From assembly GCA_000507305.1 (NCBI GenBank), contig DF239633.1, positions 1 to 64,000 on the forward strand: DNA of 64,000 bases, read 5' to 3'. The position numbers and the translations under genes are program-made. A model generated the notes under the pieces. That model had not been told where the DNA came from and searched no databases. It saw only the letters and a list, made by a program, of their open reading frames with translations. This DNA is from Breviolum minutum Mf 1.05b.01. Lineage: Eukaryota; Sar; Dinophyceae; Suessiales; Symbiodiniaceae. Positions 38,813-47,974 of the stretch are shown here, piece by piece (the stretch's first letter is position 1; the number at the start of each line of letters is the position of its first letter).

Positions 38813-39429
38813 TGCCACATAATGATTCAAATTCATTACAACAAAAACACCTACCGACATCATGATCATATCGTATTTACGGCAGAATCAAATCAACTTG
38901 ACTTTTTGTTTCCAAAAATTCACGAATTCCTAAAAATTTTGCTAGACCTTCGGTCTTACATAAACCAGTGGGACCCCACCTGTCACACATCGAATACACT
39001 GAGCTCCCCCGGCCCAATAGGCAATCTGTACTCGGGCATCTTCCCACTTTTCCTTTACCTTTCAGCAGGGGAACGTGGTGGTAAAACATCATCCCTTTTG
39101 GTCCAATCTGATGGCACCGCAGGGATCTACATACAGCGCACTGAAATTGTGCTGCAGGAACCCAAAAAATGGAGGTTTGGAAGGTGCTTTTCCTTTTCAA
39201 TTATAGGTGATTTTATACAGGTTCCATGTGAATTTTCGGGGGGTGTATGTATCTTTTGGGGTGACAGTGAGGGACCAGTGGAAGAAGATGATAAAATCCA
39301 AGCAACTTTTGAAGAAAACTACCAAACAGAAAACCGATGATGTGCAGCAGCAATCAATTGACTGGTATACCAGCCGTGCCCAACCAACAATCCACAAATA
39401 AAGATATCAGTGGTGCTAACCATTTTACA

Positions 39430-39612
39430 CTAGTTGGTGGTTGAACCAACCCATGTGAAAAATACGCTCGTCAGATTGGATCATGAATCCCACAACCTAC
39501 AAGATGGGACCCTACAGTACCATCGTTCTAAATGGAGTTACAGTGAACAAGGGCCCCTACAAAATGGCCCAAAAATAAATGGGTGACTCACTGGAGTGGA
39601 AATTTCACCACC
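39430..39612. repeat. Family A MITE (copy 10, right end lost) joined to a family L-like repeat
   Basis: CTAGTTGGTGGTTGAACC and 'gctcgtcagattggatcatg', then 'ctacaagatgggaccctaca' begins a family L-type element ending 'ggaaatttcaccacc'. The same A/L fusion is seen at 31818-31978. Confidence 0.55.
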
Positions 39613-39751
39613 AACCGACCCCTAAGAATGCTAAGCCCTAAGCCCCCTCCCGATCGAGGATCGGATTGATATCAATTGGTCGAAACATCTCATGTTTAGG
39701 TCATAGGATTGGATCTGGGGAATTCCCTTCAGCAACATACCTGGATCCTTA

Positions 39752-39855
39752 CTAGTTGGTGGTTTCAACCCATTTGAAAAATATTCGTCAAATTGAACAT
39801 CTTCCCCAAGGTTCGGGGTGAAAATTCCAAAAATATTTGAAGAAACCACCACCCA
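39752..39855. repeat. Family A MITE, copy 11
   Basis: CTAGTTGGTGGTTTCAACCC start, 'catcttccccaaggttcggg', end GAAACCACCACCCAG. A good reference copy. Confidence 0.85.
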
Positions 39856-40188
39856 GCTTAGGGTACGGCAGTCATCCACCATTTCCACTGCCCTCCTTCC
39901 CCCACTCATGGCTCCCTGCCTTCTCCACCTTAGGAGGCCAGGTCGCCAGTTCCTCCCGCAACCTTGCGGAGACCAGTTGCTCCTTGGTTCAACCAACCAA
40001 CAGGGACCCAGAGAGATCACCCCCGAGGCCGGGACCGGGACCCTCCTTCCCCCCCAAAACCAAAAAAAGGCCGGTGGTTATGGTTGTTGACGCATTGTTG
40101 TGTTTTTTTTCGATTATTTTTTGTTGCAGGGGTCTAAAGTTTAAGAGTCTAAAACTCGATCCTTCTATTAAAATCCAAGCAAAAAGAC

Positions 40189-40262
40189 CTAGTTGGTGGT
40201 GTCAACCCCGAGAAATACGGCTCGTCAACATCGGAATCTTCCCCACAGAAAAGGGTTGAGAA
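40189..40262. repeat. Family A MITE, copy 12 (right end lost)
   Basis: CTAGTTGGTGGTGTCAACCC, 'cggctcgtcaacatcggaat', 'cttccccaca'. Confidence 0.6.
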
Positions 40263-40316
40263 GCATTGTTTTTTTGCAGATTTTCATCAGGGATCTAAAA
40301 GTCGAAACTCCTTATA

Positions 40317-40396
40317 TTGAGAGGATGGTCATTCCTACCAAAAAAAAACAGGGAATCCTTGGGTATAGAAACCCTTACTAGTGGGTTGATGAGTTT
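40317..40396. repeat. Family H MITE, copy 2
   Basis: 'gaggatggtcattcctacc', 'gggaatccttgggtatagaa', 'agtgggttgatgag'. Confidence 0.5.
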
Positions 40397-40447
40397 ATCT
40401 CCGATAAGACAACGAAGAAATGGGAGTTAATCGGCGCCAGCAGATAC

Positions 40448-40568
40448 GGTGGATGCTTCAGAAATCTGGCAAGCTCACCAGTTGATATCATAAATATCCC
40501 AGTATTTACAAGGTTTTCGCACCATCCAACCCGTGGTTTTCTCGCCGGATTTCTGATCCCATCAACAT
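40448..40568. repeat. MITE, 'CTGTTGATGGTTCAGAAATCC' family (family F), copy 1
   Basis: 'ggtggatgcttcagaaatct' against 'ggatttctgatcccatcaac'; core 'caccagttgatatcataaat', 'tatttacaaggtttt'. Confidence 0.7.
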
Positions 40569-40669
40569 GATAATGTCCAATTTCCATTGGGACCAACCCA
40601 TCCCAACATCCCTTCACATCCCTTCACATCCCATTGGGAAAACTTCCCAAAAAAACTCAGTCATGATGA

Positions 40670-40834
40670 GCTCCTGAAGAACGGCTTGTTCAAGTTGATG
40701 GCCTCTCGAACTTGCCTCAGAAAGCTGTGAAGCTGTTTGATGTTGAGGCGAATTTTCTAACTCCAGATGCCCCGCGAGCTTTTTTTTTGAGGCATGGCCC
40801 AGGCGGCATGACGGTGTGTTTTGGAGACTCTTAA
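40670..40834 (+). CDS. Candidate terminal exon, 54 aa
   Basis: The plus frame after two in-frame TGAs reads APEERLVQVDGLSNLPQKAV, KLFDVEANFLTPDAPRAFFL, RHGPGGMTVCFGDS, stop. Texture and codon use are strongly protein-like. The acceptor could be any of several AGs at 40659-40670. Family not recognised. It faces the minus-strand candidate exon ending at 40968, so two genes may converge here. Confidence 0.45.
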   Translation, partial: APEERLVQVDGLSNLPQKAVKLFDVEANFLTPDAPRAFFLRHGPGGMTVCFGDS

Positions 40835-40967
40835 AACGTTACTACATTTCAAAAATGCCGACTCTCAGGTTTCGGAGTTGGAAAAAAATACATCAAGAGG
40901 CACTCGGACCAGTGGTTCATTTATGTTCATTTATGTTCATTTATGTTCATTTCGCTCGACCACATGT

Positions 40968-41060
40968 CTAAAAATTCTGGAGAAATCCATATCCAGCCTT
41001 CTCCAACGCTTCCGCAAGCTCCAGCATGGTATTCCTCGCATGGACCTGGCTTGCTTGCCC
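40968..41060 (-). CDS. Candidate terminal exon, 30 aa
   Basis: After 'caaccag|GGG' the minus frame reads GQASQVHARNTMLELAEALE then KAGYGFLQNF, TAG at 40968-40970. Helical, Leu/Ala/Glu-rich; length is an exact number of codons. Product unknown. Confidence 0.4.
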   Translation of the reverse strand, partial: GQASQVHARNTMLELAEALEKAGYGFLQNF

Positions 41061-41737
41061 CTGGTTGCTTCAGATTTCTGCATCCATCCAAGACACCAAC
41101 AAAGGAATCTGCTGAATTTTCCGACTCTCACATCTGGCCACAGGTGGCCATCTGTCACTGAGACTACGGTATCTCAAATATGTTCATAGTTTTTCTTAAT
41201 TTTGCATCCATTCTGAACACCTTTTTCCATTTGCGGCTCCTATATAACTTATACCACTTGGTAGCTTTTTTAGAAAATGCTCCCTCCCGTTTAAAAAAAA
41301 AACGGCTATCCCTTACTTACCACCGAGAAAAACAACACACCTTTCCCCCACCAACCCCCACCCAACAACCCAACGGCTTCTTCAACAGCTTCAACGGCTT
41401 CGAAACGGCGAAACGGCGAAACCGCCTGGTGTTCTGCACGCAGATGGGCATCCTTCACCAGCTGGATCCGACGAGCACTCAGCTCCTTTCGGTGTTGGCG
41501 GATCGATCGATCCACTGGAAGTTGTGGAAGGGGCCGATGGTTTTTCCGATGGTTTTTCCGATGTTTGACCTATGTAACGTAATTGCTATATTAGTCAAAA
41601 TGGTGTAAAGAAAAATGGGAGTATTTAAAAATGAGCCTTGTATTGTACAAAAAAAACATGTGAGGTTTCCAGAAAATTGACTGTTTTTTTTGTTCAAAGG
41701 CAAAGAGTTGAAAATAGCTATAAATTCAGTTGTGTCA

Positions 41738-41877
41738 TTACATGTAAACAATACGGCCTCTTACTGCCACAACCCACTGCCTAGTTGGAATCAAAATCTC
41801 TGAATGTGACCTTCTTTCCACCTCAAAAGCTATCAAACAAACTTGTTGTAGTAGGGCATCGCTTTCTTGTAGTTCAG
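41738..41877 (-). CDS. Candidate terminal exon, ~46 aa
   Basis: After 'tctactag|CTG' the minus frame reads AELQESDALLQQVCLIAFEV, ERRSHSEILIPTRQWVVAVR, GRIVYM, stop at 41738. Protein-like; family not recognised. Confidence 0.4.
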
Positions 41878-42056
41878 CTAGTAGAGTCAGCCCAACCAGA
41901 AGAAAATCAAACAAAACGTGGATTTCCAGCAGTATTTTAATCGAACCCAACCATACCACTGAGGCAACTAGTCACTAGTCCTCTGCATCAGCATTGCGGA
42001 CCTTAGGCCAAGCAGTTTTCTTATTCACCTTTTATTGGCATTCAAGAAATGACCTA

Positions 42057-42160
42057 CGGTGGATGGTTCAGAAATCCAGCACCAGTTGATATGGTAAATA
42101 TCCCATTATTTATAGGGGTTTACACAGCTCAGGTGGAGGAGGATTGCTTCCATCAACAGT
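42057..42160. repeat. Family F MITE, copy 2
   Basis: 'cggtggatggttcagaaatc', 'caccagttgatatggtaaat', end 'ttgcttccatcaacag'. Confidence 0.75.
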
Positions 42161-42173
42161 ATGAAATCATCTT

Positions 42174-42290
42174 CTAGTTGGTGGGTCTTTCCCCACCAAA
42201 AATTGGAAAAATATGATCAAACTGGGGATCATCTCACCAAAATTCGGGGTGAAAATCACAAGTCACAAGAATATTTTGAACCACCACGGA
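42174..42290. repeat. Family A MITE, copy 13
   Basis: CTAGTTGGTGGGTCTTTCCC start, 'aaaattcggggtgaaaatca', end TTTTGAACCACCACGG. Confidence 0.7.
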
Positions 42291-42409
42291 GCCTTATTTC
42301 CTCAGCCTGTTCTATTCAAGCCCCAACAAATGTCATATGATTTCGAATCTATGTTAGATCATCATTTTGGATGGACCAATTTTTCTTTGAATATCACCTC
42401 AGCCCATTT

Positions 42410-42545
42410 TCGGTGACAGCAAAGGCCAACTCACCCAACAAGGATCCCTGGCAGCGGTTGCCAAACTCAAGGACCCAGCAGTTTGCCTGGCGAGGTCGGA
42501 ACCATGGCTGCACCCACCATCGACAGGGCTATCGGATAACAAGGG
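42410..42545 (+). CDS. Candidate exon, product unknown
   Basis: The plus frame reads GDSKGQLTQQGSLAAVAKLK then DPAVCLARSEPWLHPPSTGL. A second plus frame is also open, so strand and frame are tentative. Confidence 0.25.
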
Positions 42546-42975
42546 CCCCACCCAACCATTTCCCATATGTAGGGATGTAATCCTGTCCAGCTAAGAGACT
42601 TCGTGACTTCCAAAAACGTTTGGACGTTTTGGAAACATCTTTTGTGGTTTTGAAGCGAATCATCTTTTTGGTCTCTGTGAAAAAATGGTTTTAAAAACAA
42701 AGCCACTGGTATCTCTATGATGCCCTGGTATAAGAAACACACCACAGACACTTCTCTGGTCTTGACAGGTCGTGATGCTTGATTTTTTGCGAGAATACAC
42801 ACAGGAATCTATCCTCAATACTGTCAGGAAATAAATAAGAATAACTTCCAGGAATAGCCCATGCATATGAGTAGATGACAATAAAATATCTTGTAACATC
42901 ATGTAACATCTATAGATATCTATAGACCATAGATACATAGTACCAACAGTCAATCTCAAACATCAAAGCTGCCTC

Positions 42976-43354
42976 TCAGCTATGACGGTAATGTCCTGGC
43001 AAACCCGCTGAAGGTGGCGAACAATTTCCGGCTGTGAAACCACCGGGCTTTTTGGGAGGTCCGTTGTTCATGGCTATTTCAGACGTAATTCATAGATCTT
43101 TGACCGGTATTCTTGACACCTTTTTCTTGTTGACCCTGAAGAAATAAGACACCAAATTGACTTTAGCTCGAAGCTTGGAGTTTTACATGGAAAAAAATGC
43201 CGTGGAATCACATGGAAAGAATTCAACATTCACTTTTCATAATTGGAAGCAAAAAGTCAACTCAAAAAGTCCGATTTTTCCCGCTGTTGATGGCTTCCGC
43301 CTCATCCGCCTTAGCTTGGGGGCCGGATGCGTTTGGAGTTTGTCTTGTCTCAGG
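42976..43354 (-). CDS. Two candidate exons of one minus-strand gene
   Basis: 43262-43354 reads PETRQTPNASGPQAKADEAE then AINSGKN; 42976-43071 reads MNNGPPKKPGGFTAGNCSPP then SAGLPGHYRHS with stop at 42976-42978. Both are GC-richer than the DNA between them. Joining them is inference; no family recognised. Confidence 0.3.
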
Positions 43355-43719
43355 TTCCTTCACTTAAGATCTTCATGGAATTGACGGGCCACGGGCCAAG
43401 AAATTGCTGTAGACTCTACAAAATGAGTTTGGACCTTGAACTCCCTGAAAAAAATGCTAAGTTGCAAACCTGTTCGTAATCGTGATTGAAAACAGCTACC
43501 ACTTGTCGGTTCCGAGAAAACCCCTCCAGTCACACAACAGGGTGTTCCAGCAGGTAACACCCAGCAACAAAAGGCGCAATATATTCATACGCTGGAAATC
43601 GTAGGTCTGGATTTTGAGTCAACCTTGCTTTTAAGGACCACGGCACCACTGTTTCTTGTGTATTGACGCTGCAAACATAGCAAGCGCATGCGCTAAGGGT
43701 CCCTAGCAACAAACCAAGA

Positions 43720-44046
43720 ATCTCCCGTGAAGGTTTGTAGCTTCAGATAAAAAAAAAACATGGTCTTCCAGTCACACCTACCCCTGTGATTTGGAGGATT
43801 CTGGCAGCTCTTTAGCTCCTCAGCCCAGCTCACCAATGCTCACCAAAAATCACTGCCTAGACACCCAACCAAAGATGCATCCAATATCTTTAGTCCAGGT
43901 GATCACAAGTATCAATACGGCTTGCCTGCCCACCCATCATTGAATCATCCATTGCTGCCCAGTTGCAGTCATAAAGGTGCCATCACCTAAAAGCAGAACC
44001 GAAACCATGGCCGGCGAAGAGCCCTCATAACAAGGGGTTCATGTTG
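43720..44046. other. No supported gene
   Basis: Mixed-composition DNA without an open frame or repeat family that I can support. Confidence 0.4.
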
Positions 44047-44122
44047 GTAGTTGGTGGTTGAATAACCCATTTGAAAAATATGCTCGTCAAATTGGATGAT
44101 CTCCCCAAAACTACCTACCAGT
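44047..44122. repeat. Family A MITE, copy 14 (short)
   Basis: GTAGTTGGTGGTTGAATAAC, 'gctcgtcaaattggatgatc', 'ccccaaaactacctacc'. Confidence 0.65.
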
Positions 44123-44502
44123 AGGTTGGTATTGCATGCCTGGCCTAGTTACTTGTTCATGTGTATTATATTGTATCATTGTAATTGTACACCATGCAGT
44201 ACCATTATGGAGTGGGCAAAGGCCACAAGGAGATGAGTTGAAGAAATTGGACATAAGCGAAAATCTTGGGAGAAAGCAAAGGACTATTGCAACTACTGGT
44301 AGCTTGGTGCACTTTTCATGCATTAACATGTCGTGGTGACTACCTCACCAGGCTCGAACGGAGACTCATAATTAATGGGAAGTTGCGCTTAAGATGTGGG
44401 AATGCCGCAATCAATCATCACCATTCATCACCATTCATCACCTTCCCAGTCCTCAATTTTAGAGTCTACATGGTGGATATGTTTTTTCCTAAATTGAAGG
44501 AT

Positions 44503-44719
44503 ACACCCCCGAAAACTAACATGGAACCTGAAAATGAGCCCCTGGAAGAGGAGATTCCTATTAAAAACCAGCATTTTTAGGTTCCATGNAACTAACCAAC
44601 CCGAAACTAACGTACGTACGTAACGTAAGAACGTACGACGTACCGTAGGTAAGTACGTAACTAACTTAACTAACTAAACTAGTTACTTAGTTACGTCTAT
44701 GTTATTTTTCGGGGGTGCA
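44503..44719. repeat. Family C MITE interrupted by a CGTACGTAA-rich stretch
   Basis: 'acacccccgaaaactaacat' at the left pairs with 'tatgttatttttcgggggtg' at the right. Between 44590 and 44695 lies 'cgtacgtacgtaacgt'-type low-complexity sequence, next to the N at 44589. Confidence 0.7.
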
Positions 44720-44770
44720 TTTCTTTCTGGAAATGAACATATCCCGGATGTTCAACCTTCCTCCAAAATG

Positions 44771-44890
44771 TCACAAGTCGGCTTTTCCACTCTTCGCCGG
44801 AGTTGCGGGCCCCGCCTGACATCGCGGGAATGAGACTTTCTTCGCACTCCTTGCGGCCCAAAAGGTGCCAAGCTTGCAGTCGACTTGTCC
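44771..44890 (-). CDS. Candidate exon, product unknown
   Basis: A minus frame reads DCKLGTFWAARSAKKVSFPR then CQAGPATPAKSGKADL, stop at 44771. Two other minus frames are open too, so frame choice is uncertain. Confidence 0.25.
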   Translation of the reverse strand, partial: GQVDCKLGTFWAARSAKKVSFPRCQAGPATPAKSGKADL

Positions 44891-44969
44891 ACAAAAAAAC
44901 CCAATGATGTAAGTCTTAAAAAAAAAATCGGACACACACCAAACAAAATGAAGAGAAGTCAAAAGTTTC

Positions 44970-46260
44970 TAGTGCCATCTAAGGAAACCCTATCAAATCA
45001 TCGCATCCTTATTTGTTACTAACGATTCCCTAACCTCAACCCTGTAGGACCCCCTCCTGAAAGGTAGGAGCTCCGCTGTCGAAAATTACAGCGTCGAAGA
45101 AGGTTGGCTAATTTTTTCTGAGAAAATTCACCATTGAAAGTTAACAAGGCTTCTGAGACTGTCATACTTCAATTTCTGGTTGCTTGATTGATGTTGCTTG
45201 GCTCAAAGGGTTTTGAAATACACAAACGTCCTTTGGTTAACAGTTTCAGTGCAATTCACATGGCCATTCAATTTAATGCGTTTGGACAACTTTCAGTGTG
45301 AATCAGCAGATGATGCTGCTTTTTTTTGCCTCATGATGTCATTGCTGTTTTTTGTTGTCCATTTTATTTCTGGATGATGATAAGATTGATAAGTCTCTTG
45401 GGGCAGGAGGAAACGCCTCCGTGTCTAAAGACGAAGCCCCTTGAGCCATAAGAATCAAAAATGTCAGGCTTGCTGTAGAAAAGCAGGTTCAAGCTACAGG
45501 CCGTGAATTCTGATGGTCGTTACATGATTCTACCTGCTGGAAGTTTTCCCCGAATTCGCCCCTGAAATGTTTCCGGGATCGTCTTCCAACCCATCATTTT
45601 TCAGGGAGCTGTTAAACTTCGGGAGGGCAGCATATTTGCAATCTATTCCAGGGAAAAACCATCATTTTGCCTTGAAATTTTGAAACCAAAATTGAGATTG
45701 CCGAACAACATCCAATGAAAATATACATTTTCGACATGGTGAAGTTCCTTCTTTTTGACATCTACGTAGTACTAGCCGCTGATGTTCAGATGGTGTCAGA
45801 TGGTGTCATTAAAGGTTGGAAATCACAGCACGGTTACAGCTGTTACAATCACTGTGCGAATGGTGTGATAAGATGAAATGATACACTGTACTCATTGTAT
45901 CATTCTGTGATATCTAGATCCTACACAAATCTCATCTTGGGTCATGGTCAGTTAAAGTCTAAATACTATCAATCACTACACAGTATCACGGTGCAGAAGA
46001 TGTTGTGAAGTTCAAGTTCAATGAACTTCAGTTGTTTATTCTTTGCAAACCCAGGACCCTCAAATGCTCCGTTCTTTTTTCTTTGAAGCAACCAATTTCT
46101 CCGCCGCACAACTCTTTGGTGGGCATCATTGGGGTTAGATCTACTGAGTCATATCTCATCAAAAAGCTTTACTTGATGTGTCTAGGATCTCATCAACATG
46201 TCAGCTAACATAACATATTTTCCGTGCTACTGGGATGTTCATCTCAACTTCTAGTGGTTG
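44970..46260. other. No supported gene
   Basis: AT-rich; contains 'cctgaaatgtttccgggatc' / 'ttcagggagctgttaaactt' fragments of family C-type ends (about 45560-45627) and no convincing exon. Confidence 0.4.
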
Positions 46261-46268
46261 CAAGTGAT

Positions 46269-46370
46269 ACCCTCTCCAAAACTAAGATAGTCCATGAAAA
46301 TGGGTCATCCTAAAAGGAAACTAGTCTTCCAACCATTGATGTTGAGGTGTTATATTAGTTTCAGGGGGGT
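46269..46370. repeat. Family C MITE flanked by a 7-bp direct repeat
   Basis: ACCCTCTCCAAAACTAAGAT start, 'tattagtttcaggggggt' end. AAGTGAT occurs directly on both sides (46262-46268 and 46371-46377), fitting a target-site duplication. Confidence 0.75.
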
Positions 46371-46418
46371 AAGTGATCGGTATCACGTTGGCATAGCACA
46401 CTCGGACCTTATCTGCAG

Positions 46419-46512
46419 GCAGCCAGAGCCATCCCTGGCGGAAGAGAAGTCGCAAAGAACCTCAGCCGTTCTGCAGAAACCAGGGCTACTAAGCTGGCCC
46501 CTGGAAAAATGA
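46419..46512 (+). CDS. Candidate terminal exon, ~30 aa
   Basis: After 'tctgcag|GC' the plus frame reads QPEPSLAEEKSQRTSAVLQK then PGLLSWPLEK, stop TGA. Good acceptor; product unknown. Confidence 0.35.
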
Positions 46513-46866
46513 TGGTTTCAAGTTTCAAGACCTCCTTCCTTTTCAGAGGGCCTATTTTCAGGGGCTAGGGTTAAACTTTGGGGATGAATCCATTCCTTAT
46601 CTCTTCAAAGGTTTCATGTCTATGTGAAGGTGTTTACATTATCTGACAATAATAGTCAAATAGGTCAAATTTATAGTGTATATACATACCAGGTTGTCCA
46701 TCTCCAAATCATTATGCAATTGCAGCCTTGCTACCATCTCAGAAACAAATTTTCAGATGCAGCTACCCCCCGGGCCCAAGGATGCGATCGGCTTGTCACC
46801 ATCAGGTCGATGGTTGGGAGTTAGATCGAAATTATTGGTGTTCCCATTACCCCCTGAACGCTAACA

Positions 46867-46972
46867 TACTGTTGGTGGCTGAAATCCTGCACCAGTTGAG
46901 ATGGTAGTGTATCCCATTATTTGCAAGGTTCTATATGTCCCAGGTGGTGCAGGAGTTCTTCCATCAACAGTA
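46867..46972. repeat. Family F MITE, copy 3
   Basis: ACTGTTGGTGGCTGAAATCC start, 'caccagttgagatggtag', end 'gttcttccatcaacagta'. Confidence 0.75.
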
Positions 46973-47327
46973 TCCCTCAAAAATTAATGGGACTGGAAGA
47001 TGATTCATTTCCTTATAAAATGGTCCCATTTCCTTATAGGACATTTGTTGATTTTGGGATGGCTAATGAGTCTTCCCCGCTTCCCTCTCAAGTTTCGCTG
47101 TTCCGCCTCTCATGGACGCCTTTCTTGCAAAGGCTGCTGGCATACCTCTCTGAGGTATTCATGACGCAAACGGTGAGCAAAAGTTTTCAACAAAAAAAAC
47201 GAAAACACCTCATGAGAAGTTTGGAGTGGTGTCTCAGTCAGTCACCTTCTTAAAACATGTTTCGATTCAAAGACGAAAAAAAACATGAATTACATGTAAC
47301 ATGCCATAGCAGCAATTTGCATCATTT

Positions 47328-47447
47328 CTACATATTACTAAGGAACGTCCACATCCAACCTTTCTTCGACTCGTTTTTGGCAACAGGGCACTGCAGTTCT
47401 TTCTCCGCCAAACAGCGGTGAATCCAGAGCTCACGATCACGCGCCAA
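47328..47447 (-). CDS. Candidate terminal exon, 39 aa
   Basis: After 'ttacccag|TTG' the minus frame reads LARDRELWIHRCLAEKELQC then PVAKNESKKGWMWTFLSNM, TAG at 47328-47330, exactly 40 codons. Among the most protein-like short frames of the window. Possibly the last exon of a gene whose earlier exons are at 50380 and 51100. Family not recognised. Confidence 0.45.
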   Translation of the reverse strand: MARDRELWIHRCLAEKELQCPVAKNESKKGWMWTFLSNM

Positions 47448-47487
47448 CTGGGTAAAGGAATCAACTCAAAACGTGGAATGAAACGCT

Positions 47488-47601
47488 GATGGAACAAATC
47501 CATCGTTCACCAGTTGAGGTTGGTGGTTTATCATACATTCTTTACAAGGTTTTAGCACCATGCCAGGTGGTTGGGAATGGGATTTTTGAACCATCAACAC
47601 T
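47488..47601. repeat. Family F MITE, copy 4
   Basis: 'tgatggaacaaatccatcg', 'caccagttgaggttggtggt', end 'tttttgaaccatcaacact'. Confidence 0.7.
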
Positions 47602-47664
47602 ATGACTTCAGGTCCTTGGGTAAAAACAGGATGAAACTCTAGGTGACATGATCTCATTTCTCGA

Positions 47665-47763
47665 CTAGTTGGTGGTTGAACAAACCCATGTGAAAAATAT
47701 GCGCAAGTCAAATTGGATCATCTCTACAGGCAAAAATATAAAACATCTGAAACCACCACCTAG
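47665..47763. repeat. Family A MITE, copy 15
   Basis: CTAGTTGGTGGTTGAACAAA start, 'gtcaaattggatcatctcta', end GAAACCACCACCTAG. Confidence 0.85.
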
Positions 47764-47974
47764 ATATGGATCATATCATTTAATAATATATCAATCATAT
47801 AACCGTCTATATATATGTTAATTAGATCTACTACACCTTATGATGTTTTAACAACCCAAGAGTTTTTTGGCATTCCCAAAATCGCCACCAACAAACATCT
47901 CGGGGTTTCTGGATCGAATCTGCGGCCTCCTGTAGTTTTCTCCATAATGCGCTGATGATGCTACCGGCCTCGCG

